Positions 1 through 6,962 of a DNA stretch of 17,713 nucleotides are shown here, in pieces (positions within the stretch are counted from its first letter, which is position 1; every line of letters starts with the position of its first letter). The DNA is from DAOQTX01 sp035340715. Lineage in GTDB: Bacteria; Bacteroidota; Bacteroidia; AKYH767-A; OLB10. The notes below the pieces were generated by a model that was not told the DNA's origin, searched no databases, and saw nothing but the letters and a program-made list of their open reading frames with translations. The position numbers were made by a program, and so were the translations under genes. The stretch is taken from the NCBI GenBank assembly GCA_035340715.1, contig DAOQTX010000052.1, forward strand, positions 1 through 17,713, written 5' to 3'.

Positions 1-2395
1 TCCATTAGTAATTTGAGTAATGGAACATATTCTGTATCTGTAATTGATGCCAATGGCTGTACAACTCAGCACACAGTTAATATTTCACAACCAGCACAGG
101 CTTTGCAAACATCTATTAGCAATAATACTGCTGTTGATTGTTTTGGAAACGCAAGTGGTTCATTAAGTGTAACTACATTAGGTGGAACACCAAATTACAC
201 CTATGTGTGGAGTAATGGAGCTAATGGTTCATCCATTACAAACGTAGTAAGCGGAATATATACCGTAAGCATCACCGATATAAACGGATGTACTACCAGT
301 ATTAGTGGAACCATCACACAGCCATCCGCTGCATTAACCAGTTCAGTGAGCGGTCAAAGCAATGTAGATTGTTTCAGTAATAGTACCGGCTCAATTCAGC
401 TGAGTACAAATGGAGGCACAGCGCCTTATACGTACAATTGGAGCAATGGAGCATCGACCCAAAATATTAGCAGTTTGACGAATGGTACCTATAGTGTAAC
501 CATAACCGATTTGAATGGATGTACAACTCAGTTGAGTCAAAGCATAACACAGCCAAGTGCAGCATTAGCATCAGCTGTTAATTCACAAGTGAATGTAGAT
601 TGCAATGGAAATACCAATGGAGCAATTGATATTTCAGCAAGTGGTGGAACCTCGCCATATACATTCATTTGGAGTAATGGAGCAACCACTGAGGACGTGA
701 ATGGTTTAACGAGTGGAATTTATACAGTAACCATTACCGATATAAATGGATGTAGCACTATTATGCCGGTAAATATTACACAACCTTCGGCACAATTAAA
801 TTCAAATGTGACAGCAAATGTAGCAGCCGATTGTTTTGGAGCTAATACAGGTAGTCTTTCTATAAATGTAAGTGGAGGCACAACTCCATATACCTATTTA
901 TGGAACAATGGAACAACTACACAAAACTTGATCAATATTCCATCCGGAACCTATACGGTAGCCATTGTTGACAGTAATGGTTGTGCAGGATCGCTAACGG
1001 CTACCATTACTCAGCCTGTAGCGCCAGTGAGTCCATCGATAGGTGCACTTACCGCAGTTGCTTGTTTTGGTGACAGTACAGGGGTAATTGATTTAACAGT
1101 GAGCGGAGGAACTTCGCCTTATCTATATTCATGGAACACGGGCGATACCAATGAAGATTTATCCAATCTAGTCAGTGGTATGTACTCAGTTACAATCACC
1201 GATGCCAATGGCTGTACAGATCAGATGAGTATTAATGTGGCTCAACCGGCTGCACCTTTATTAACCAATATCACTCAACAAACAAATATTAGTTGCTTTG
1301 GTGGAAACAATGGAATTATTGATCTAACCGTAAATGGTGGTACTCAGCCTTATATATATGCTTGGAATACGGGCGATACGAATGAAGACTTGAGTGGATT
1401 GATTGCAGGAGCATATTCAGTTTTGGTTACCGATGCAAATGGTTGTACCACTACGATAGGAGCAATGCTCAATCAACCATCAGCGCCATTGACCGGAACC
1501 ATCAGTACACAAAATGCTAATTGTTGGGATCAAAGTTCTGCCACCATCAGTACCACTGCAAGTGGAGGAACTTCACCTTATACCTTTAGTTGGAGCAATG
1601 GAGCCAGCACTCAAAATCAAATCAATTTATACGCAGGAACCTATACGGTTACTGTGGCCGATGCGAATGGTTGTACCTATACTATGTCGGCAACAGTTAG
1701 TATGCCGAGTACGCCTTTAGCATCAGTAGTGGATACAACTTATGATGTAATGTGTTTTGGCGATAGCACCGGTTCTGTTATGGTAAACTACAATGGTGGG
1801 ACTCCGCCTTATGTGTATCAATGGAATAATGGAAGCACAACAGCTTCATTATCCAATGTTCCGGTAGGATTGTATACCGTAACGGTTACAGATGCCAATG
1901 GATGTACCCATGTTAGCATGGCAAATATCAATAGTCCATCAAGCAGTTTGGTAAGTTCAATTACTGCGCAGGATGTAAATTGTTTTGGACAATTGAGTGG
2001 AGTAATTACAACTTCTGCTAATGGAGGAACACCAGGATATACCTATCAATGGAGCAATGGCGCCAGCACATCGGTATTGCAAAATGTTGCAGCTGGTACA
2101 TATTCGGTAATTATTATTGATGCAAATGGATGTGCCGACACACTCAGTACTCAAATCAATCAGCCTCCATCGGCTTTGAGTGCAAGTGGTACGACTACTC
2201 CTGCCAACTGTTTGCAACTAATTGGCGGAACCGTGAGTTTAAATGTCAATGGTGGCGTTGCTCCTTACACGTATTTATGGAACAATGGAACTACCGGTGA
2301 TGGATTGGATAGTATAGGCGCAGGCATATACAATGTTATTGTAAGCGATGCCAATGGATGTACCGAAGTACTTAGCTTTAATATTATTGACATAA
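1..2395 (+). repeat. Tandem SprB coding repeats, period 231/228 bases
   Basis: The first conserved Cys codon of successive repeats falls at 139, 370, 601, 832, 1063, 1294, 1522, 1753, 1981 and 2209. The spacings are 231 five times, then 228, 231, 228 and 228, i.e. 77 or 76 codons. Ten complete repeats and the tail of an eleventh are present. The protein motif is well kept while most nucleotide positions have diverged. The array continues beyond the left edge. Confidence 0.9.
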
Positions 2396-3141
2396 GCGAT
2401 TTAAATGCAACTGCAGCAGGTCCTACTTCATTTTGTGTTGGAGGAAATGTAACACTCATTGCCGATTCTGTTGCTAATGCGGTATATCAATGGTATCAAA
2501 ATGGAGCGCCAATCAATGGTACTAATGCTCCAAACTTTACTACTCCTGCACCAGGAACCTATACGGTGAGTGTAACCAACCAGTGTGGAACATTCATGTC
2601 AGATCCGATTGAGGTTACCATGAAATCTTTAGACAACGCCACAGTAAGCAGTAACCAAATTATATGTCCTCCCGAAACAGCTCAGTTATATGCATCGGGT
2701 GGAACCACCTATTTGTGGACGCCTCCAAGTGGATTAAGTGGAACAACAATTCCAAATCCGGTTGCAGCACCTGTGGTCACCATGATCTACACCGTTTTAA
2801 TAACCGATGGCAGTGGTTGTTCTATGAATGCATCTGTTGAAGTTGGGGTGGTTTGTGATTCGTTGTTTGTCCCTAATGGATTTTCACCTAATGATGATGG
2901 AGTAAATGATGGATTCGAGATTCCAGGAATTGAAACGTATCCAGGAAATAAATTGTGGGTGTACAATCGTTGGGGAAATCTGATATTCAAAGCAAAAGAT
3001 TATAAAAACGAATGGGATGGTAAAAGCAATATTTCAGGAAATTATTTAGGAGAAACACTTCCAAACGGAACGTATTACTATATCCTTGATTTGAATAATG
3101 GAACCAAACCACTGAGTGGTTATGTAGTACTTAGACGATAA
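1..3141 (+). CDS. SprB-repeat surface adhesin with type B T9SS sorting domain (5' partial)
   Basis: The reading frame is open from base 1, so the N-terminus and signal peptide lie outside the window; 1046 residues are visible. Bases 1 to about 2395 encode the end of one SprB-type repeat and ten full ones, each of 76-77 residues, with a Cys near the start (often DCFG), a GGT-x-PY turn, a W-S/N-N-G motif and a Y-S/T-V...D-x-NGC ending. Two Ig/PKD-like domains follow (about 2400-2630 and 2635-2855). The last 92 residues (from about 2863) match the gliding-motility-associated C-terminal domain, with FSPNDDG, NRWGN and NGTYYY motifs. Such proteins are exported by the T9SS and displayed on the cell surface; SprB itself is the mobile gliding adhesin of Flavobacterium. 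Whether this one serves gliding or plain adhesion cannot be told. A PorP/SprF-like gene starts 25 bases downstream, probably in the same operon. Confidence 0.9.
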   Translation, partial: SISNLSNGTYSVSVIDANGCTTQHTVNISQPAQALQTSISNNTAVDCFGNASGSLSVTTLGGTPNYTYVWSNGANGSSITNVVSGIYTVSITDINGCTTSISGTITQPSAALTSSVSGQSNVDCFSNSTGSIQLSTNGGTAPYTYNWSNGASTQNISSLTNGTYSVTITDLNGCTTQLSQSITQPSAALASAVNSQVNVDCNGNTNGAIDISASGGTSPYTFIWSNGATTEDVNGLTSGIYTVTITDINGCSTIMPVNITQPSAQLNSNVTANVAADCFGANTGSLSINVSGGTTPYTYLWNNGTTTQNLINIPSGTYTVAIVDSNGCAGSLTATITQPVAPVSPSIGALTAVACFGDSTGVIDLTVSGGTSPYLYSWNTGDTNEDLSNLVSGMYSVTITDANGCTDQMSINVAQPAAPLLTNITQQTNISCFGGNNGIIDLTVNGGTQPYIYAWNTGDTNEDLSGLIAGAYSVLVTDANGCTTTIGAMLNQPSAPLTGTISTQNANCWDQSSATISTTASGGTSPYTFSWSNGASTQNQINLYAGTYTVTVADANGCTYTMSATVSMPSTPLASVVDTTYDVMCFGDSTGSVMVNYNGGTPPYVYQWNNGSTTASLSNVPVGLYTVTVTDANGCTHVSMANINSPSSSLVSSITAQDVNCFGQLSGVITTSANGGTPGYTYQWSNGASTSVLQNVAAGTYSVIIIDANGCADTLSTQINQPPSALSASGTTTPANCLQLIGGTVSLNVNGGVAPYTYLWNNGTTGDGLDSIGAGIYNVIVSDANGCTEVLSFNIIDISDLNATAAGPTSFCVGGNVTLIADSVANAVYQWYQNGAPINGTNAPNFTTPAPGTYTVSVTNQCGTFMSDPIEVTMKSLDNATVSSNQIICPPETAQLYASGGTTYLWTPPSGLSGTTIPNPVAAPVVTMIYTVLITDGSGCSMNASVEVGVVCDSLFVPNGFSPNDDGVNDGFEIPGIETYPGNKLWVYNRWGNLIFKAKDYKNEWDGKSNISGNYLGETLPNGTYYYILDLNNGTKPLSGYVVLRR

Positions 3142-3166
3142 ATTAAAAAATATACCCTTTACAGAT

Positions 3167-4093
3167 ATGAGAAAAATTGTATTAATTTATTTTATGTGTA
3201 TGACATCGGTTGTGCAGGTTAATGCGCAATTTGAGCCACAGTTTACACAATACATGTTTAATGAAATGTTTATCAATCCAGCGTATGCGGGAGTGCGAGA
3301 AAATATTTCTGCAACCGCTTTTTACCGTAATCAATGGGTTGGAATTGAAGGTGCTCCAAAAACGCAAACGTTCTCCATTCATGGTCCGGTTTACAAAAAC
3401 AAAGTTGGTATAGGTCTTTCGGTTATGAATGAAGAGATTGGTGTAATGCATCAATTCGCAGCGTTAAGCAATTATGCTTATCGCATAAATACCGGAGCAG
3501 GTAATTTGGCATTTGGATTACAACTTGGTGTGGTAAACTTCCAAGAAAATCTGGCGGATCTGATTACGGTAGATCCAAATGATCAACAATTTTTAGAGAA
3601 CACTCCTACCAAAACTGCTTTTAATGCGGGATATGGTATGTATTTTAACAATAAGAAATTCTTCGCTGGAATATCAATTCCAAGAATGGTTTACAACAAG
3701 ATTAATGTCGCAGCAGGTAATAAAGTAGAAAACACTGTGGACATTCGTAACTGGCATTACTTTCTTACTTCAGGGTATGTTTGGACCCTGTCTGAAGATT
3801 TAAAGTTAAAAACATCGACCATGATTAAAGCAGTGGACGGGGCTCCGTTGAGCATGGACTTTAATGCAATGTTTTTGATTAAAGAAATGCTATGGATAGG
3901 TGGTGGGTACCGAAGCGAAGATGCTGTTGCTGCCATGGTACAGTTTCAATTCAATGATCAGCTTAGAGCGGGGTATTCTTTTGATTATACCTTAAGTCGT
4001 CTTCAAAACTATAATTCGGGAACACACGAAATAATGATGGGATATGATTTTTCTTTCAATAAGAAAAAAGTAATTACCCCAAGATATTTCTAA
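3167..4093 (+). CDS. PorP/SprF family T9SS outer-membrane protein
   Basis: This 308-residue protein has a signal peptide (about residues 1-20, ending VNAQ). The family's hallmark N-terminal segment follows: QFTQYMFNEMFINPAYAG. The rest has the alternating pattern of a membrane beta-barrel with many aromatic strand ends, and finishes in an aromatic residue (RYF). Length and start agree with the PorP/SprF family. In that family PorP belongs to the T9SS attachment complex, and SprF is needed to bring the adhesin SprB to the surface. Its position straight after a type B-sorted adhesin suggests it is that adhesin's dedicated partner rather than the core PorP; that is inference. The gap to the next gene is 18 bases, consistent with a shared transcript. 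No Shine-Dalgarno sequence is visible, as is usual in Bacteroidota. Confidence 0.9.
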   Translation: MRKIVLIYFMCMTSVVQVNAQFEPQFTQYMFNEMFINPAYAGVRENISATAFYRNQWVGIEGAPKTQTFSIHGPVYKNKVGIGLSVMNEEIGVMHQFAALSNYAYRINTGAGNLAFGLQLGVVNFQENLADLITVDPNDQQFLENTPTKTAFNAGYGMYFNNKKFFAGISIPRMVYNKINVAAGNKVENTVDIRNWHYFLTSGYVWTLSEDLKLKTSTMIKAVDGAPLSMDFNAMFLIKEMLWIGGGYRSEDAVAAMVQFQFNDQLRAGYSFDYTLSRLQNYNSGTHEIMMGYDFSFNKKKVITPRYF

Positions 4094-4111
4094 TGAAATA
4101 CAAATAAGCAT

Positions 4112-6295
4112 ATGAAAACTAAAAATATAATTAAGTCTTTATCGGTTTTGTTTGCGATCTTAATGACTTTGCCATTGAATGCACAAGTCATATTGGAGAA
4201 AGCCAATAAGCATTTTAATTTGTATGAGTATACAGAAGCAATTCCGAAGTATGAAAAATTACTCAAGCGTAAGCCCGATCATTTTGAGGCAATAAGCAAA
4301 TTGGCCGATTCGTATCGCCACACAGCACAATACGACAAGGCAGAATATTATTACAACAGAGCGGTTCAAAACAGTCAAGCGAGCAAAGATCAATATCTAT
4401 ACCTAGCACAGTCGCTTATGTACAATGCTAAGTACAAACAAGCCCGAGTAGTGCTTGATATGTATTTGACTAAAGTGCCCGATAGCAAGCTCGCCAACGA
4501 GCTGCTCGAAGCATTGAAGAATCAGCAAACTTTTTTCGAAGATCAAAATGCTTTTCAAGTGCACAACTTAAATATTAATTCTGCAAATGCAGACTTCGGA
4601 ATTGTTCCTTTTAAAGATGGAATAGTATTCTGTTCATCTCGCATTATTGAAGGTAAAAACAAGAAAGAGCATGAGTGGACTGGTAAGCCCTTTTTATCCT
4701 TGTATCAAGCCACCGGAAGCAAACATTTGTTTTCAACCGTATTGAGTTTTGCGTCTGATCTTAAAACAAAATACAATGAAGGTCCGGTTTGTTTTAACTC
4801 CGACTTCACTAGAATGTATTTAACCCGTAACAATATTGAGGATGGTAAGGTTCGAAAAAGCAACGACTTTGCTGTTAAACTAAAGTTGTTTGGAGCAAAA
4901 TATGTAAACGGAGTTTGGGTAGAAGAGAATTCCTTCCCATACAACTCAAATGAATACAGTACCATGCATGCAGCACTCAATGCAAGCGGAGATACACTTT
5001 ACTTTGCCAGCGATCGTCCGGGAGGAATGGGGGGAACCGACTTGTACTTCTGTATTTGGCAAAATGGTAAATGGGATCAGGCGCAGAATCTTGGACCGGC
5101 CATCAATACGCCCGGTAACGAATTGTTTCCTTTTTATACCAATGACTACGTGCTGTTCTTTTCAAGCAATGGGCATCAAGGAATTGGTGGGTTAGACATT
5201 TATAAAAGTGAGCGACAGGAAAGCAATTGGACTGCCGCACAAAATATGGGAGCTCCCATCAATTCATCAAACGATGATTTTGGTTTTATAACTGAAGTGA
5301 ATGGCAAATCGGGTTATTTTTCTTCAAACAGATCGAATGGCAAAGGCGATGATGATATATATTATTTCAGAACAGCCTGTCATAATTTGGATGTATTGGT
5401 GTATGATAAAGAGACCAACTTGCCTTTGGTTAATTCTGAAGTAATTATTACTTCAAATGGTTTGGAAATTGAAAGACATTTTACTGATGATGTAGGTCGT
5501 TTTTCAACCTGCTTGGAAACCGATAGCGATTACGAGTTGTTGGCAAGCAAACAAGATTATTTGCCGGCACCTATACATACCATTAGTACAAAAAACTTAA
5601 CACCAGGAGAAGAAGTATCGGAGAAAATTCCTTTAGTCAATCCTTCGTATGTTTTGAATGGTTTTGTTTACAATGAGTCAACAAAAAAGCCTTTGAATGG
5701 AGCATTGGTTACATTGAATAATCGTAGCAATGGTACTTCACAACAAAGCACTTTGGGTGAAGATGGAAAATTCAGGTTTGATTTAGATCGTGAGTCTGAT
5801 TATGAAGTGGTGGCTACCTTTAAAAATTGTGCAAAAAATACTGACTTTAAATCAACAAAAGGGTTGACGGGTTCTGCTACACTTTATTCAGAATTGGGAA
5901 TGTATTGTCAAAATGATATTGTACGACTGGATAATATCTATTATGATTTGAATAAGTATAACATTCGTGCTGATGCAGCAAAAGTGCTTGATTCGTTAGT
6001 ATTGATATTAAATAAATATCCCGAAATGCGTATTGAACTTCGTTCGCATACCGATTGCCGATCGAGTGATCAGTACAACCTAACCTTATCACAAAACAGA
6101 GCAAAGTCTGCCGTAGAGTACATCGTTCGAAAAGGAATAGATCCGAAACGAATGGAATATAAAGGCTATGGCGAGACTCTGTTATTGAATCATTGTGACG
6201 ATGGTGTTTCATGTTCTGAAGAAGAGCATCAATTAAATAGAAGAACAGAGTTTAAAATTTTATCTGTGGGTGAAACAGCACAGAGCGATTGGTAG
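4112..6295 (+). CDS. OmpA-family envelope protein with TPR and PD40-like repeats (PorE-like)
   Basis: The protein has 727 residues. A signal peptide spans residues 1-24 (cleavage before Q25, LNAQ). A TPR-like helical region covers about 27-135, with NLYEYTEAIPKYEKLL as the first clear unit. Residues about 155-420 form a PD40/WD40-like beta-propeller with SSR, YFASDRPGG, FFSSNGHQG and YFSSNRSNGKGDDD strands. Two carboxypeptidase-regulatory-like beta-sandwich domains follow (about 424-505 and 512-580). A C-terminal OmpA peptidoglycan-binding domain (about 602-722) carries YYDLNKYNIR, HTD (646-648), NLTLSQNRA and LNRRTEFKI. This order matches the PorE-type protein that ties the T9SS PorP complex to peptidoglycan. 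Next to an adhesin and a PorP/SprF-like gene, it is probably the periplasmic anchor of that set; whether it is the organism's core PorE or a paralogue is unknown. An intrinsic terminator follows closely. Confidence 0.88.
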   Translation: MKTKNIIKSLSVLFAILMTLPLNAQVILEKANKHFNLYEYTEAIPKYEKLLKRKPDHFEAISKLADSYRHTAQYDKAEYYYNRAVQNSQASKDQYLYLAQSLMYNAKYKQARVVLDMYLTKVPDSKLANELLEALKNQQTFFEDQNAFQVHNLNINSANADFGIVPFKDGIVFCSSRIIEGKNKKEHEWTGKPFLSLYQATGSKHLFSTVLSFASDLKTKYNEGPVCFNSDFTRMYLTRNNIEDGKVRKSNDFAVKLKLFGAKYVNGVWVEENSFPYNSNEYSTMHAALNASGDTLYFASDRPGGMGGTDLYFCIWQNGKWDQAQNLGPAINTPGNELFPFYTNDYVLFFSSNGHQGIGGLDIYKSERQESNWTAAQNMGAPINSSNDDFGFITEVNGKSGYFSSNRSNGKGDDDIYYFRTACHNLDVLVYDKETNLPLVNSEVIITSNGLEIERHFTDDVGRFSTCLETDSDYELLASKQDYLPAPIHTISTKNLTPGEEVSEKIPLVNPSYVLNGFVYNESTKKPLNGALVTLNNRSNGTSQQSTLGEDGKFRFDLDRESDYEVVATFKNCAKNTDFKSTKGLTGSATLYSELGMYCQNDIVRLDNIYYDLNKYNIRADAAKVLDSLVLILNKYPEMRIELRSHTDCRSSDQYNLTLSQNRAKSAVEYIVRKGIDPKRMEYKGYGETLLLNHCDDGVSCSEEEHQLNRRTEFKILSVGETAQSDW

Positions 6296-6313
6296 TTAAT
6301 ATTGTATGATGAG

Positions 6314-6341
6314 AACCCGCTTGTAGAACAGGCGGGTTTTT
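6314..6341 (+). terminator. Intrinsic terminator after the adhesin/PorP/OmpA module
   Basis: An 11-base-pair stem pairs 6314-6324 (AACCCGCTTGT) with 6328-6338 (ACAGGCGGGTT). It has one G-U wobble, a 3-base AGA loop and a run of five T ending at 6341. It starts 19 bases after the OmpA gene stop. The opposite strand has no matching T-run, so it should act on the plus strand only. The remaining bases up to 6401, before the convergent gene, show nothing recognisable. Confidence 0.85.
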
Positions 6342-6401
6342 ATTGTTGGTAACTTCTATTAAGAACTTTTTGTAATCTTTCATCGATGTTGCTACCTATT
6401 T

Positions 6402-6902
6402 TCACTTAGCTTCTCTGAGCATCTGACCGAAGTCAAATTTCTTCAACATGGCATTTATACATTGACCAATTCTTTTCTCTTTGGTAGGATTTGTCTTTGC
6501 ACTATTGATCCAATTTGAAAAATAATTCTGATGACTTTTGCTCATTGATTCGAATTGCGTTTTAGCCTCCGGAACATCTTCTAAGCAACGCAATAAATCA
6601 TCATCCAATTTTATTTCACTTTTATCACAGGTTATATCTACGGATAGTAAGGCACCTTTACTTTTACCTAACTTTTTTCGAAGACTTGCATTTAAAGGAA
6701 GAATAAAAGATCCATCTCCCATCGGCAGTAAAGCTTGTTGCTTTATTTTTATTTGATCCAATGTGCCTTTAACTCTGTAACTCTTTCTTTCTCCGGGGTT
6801 GAGTTCTTCGGACAAATCCTGAGGAATAGTAATATACGTCCATCCACTTTTCTCTCCCTTTCTGTCAAATTTTAGAATGGTAGTTTCAAATTCTATGCGC
6901 AT
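6402..6902 (-). CDS. DUF1905 / YdeI-OmpD-associated family protein
   Basis: This 166-residue cytoplasmic protein has no signal peptide. Residues about 1-88 look like a DUF1905 domain: a small beta-barrel with GWTYITIP, YRVKGTLDQ, LLPMGDGSFILPL and RKKLGK. Residues about 97-160 match the YdeI/OmpD-associated C-terminal helical domain, with LDDDLLRCLEDVPEAK, SHQNYFSNWINSAK and KRIGQCI. Such two-domain proteins are common in Bacteroidota and have been labelled bacteriocin-protection-like from distant homologues, but their molecular function is not established. The gene converges on the OmpA gene and diverges from the propeller gene with a 57-base gap (6903-6959). It stands alone, with no partner in the window. 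The ATG at 6900-6902 is the start because the DUF1905 domain begins immediately after it. Confidence 0.8.
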   Translation of the reverse strand: MRIEFETTILKFDRKGEKSGWTYITIPQDLSEELNPGERKSYRVKGTLDQIKIKQQALLPMGDGSFILPLNASLRKKLGKSKGALLSVDITCDKSEIKLDDDLLRCLEDVPEAKTQFESMSKSHQNYFSNWINSAKTNPTKEKRIGQCINAMLKKFDFGQMLREAK

Positions 6903-6945
6903 GAAAATACTGTATAGCGAGTTTGATTATTTGATGATTAAATTA

Positions 6946-6962
6946 CATATTTTGCAAATATG
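6946..6962. promoter_or_regulatory. Perfect 7-base-arm dyad over the start codon; possible promoter
   Basis: CATATTT (6946-6952) and AAATATG (6956-6962) are exact inverted repeats around a TGC centre, and the right arm contains the ATG at 6960. The sequence TATTTTG (6948-6954) is one base short of the Bacteroidota -7 element TAnnTTTG, and a TTTG lies 22 bases upstream (6922-6925). If this is the promoter, transcription would begin at or near the start codon. The dyad could be an operator, a hairpin, or chance in AT-rich DNA. Confidence 0.3.

Noticed and set aside
1..2395. Regular repeats as a possible CRISPR or non-coding satellite
   Set aside because: The period is a multiple of three, one long frame is open throughout, and the repeats encode a recognised adhesin domain.
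5877..6212. 111-residue minus-strand open frame inside the OmpA domain
   Set aside because: It lies wholly opposite a strongly conserved coding region and its translation resembles no protein; it is a shadow.
6314..6341. The hairpin as a bidirectional terminator for the convergent gene
   Set aside because: The minus strand lacks a T-run after the stem, and the hairpin is about 60 bases past the minus-strand stop.
6538..6756. 72-residue plus-strand open frame inside the YdeI-like gene
   Set aside because: It is opposite the recognised minus-strand gene, with no promoter or family features.
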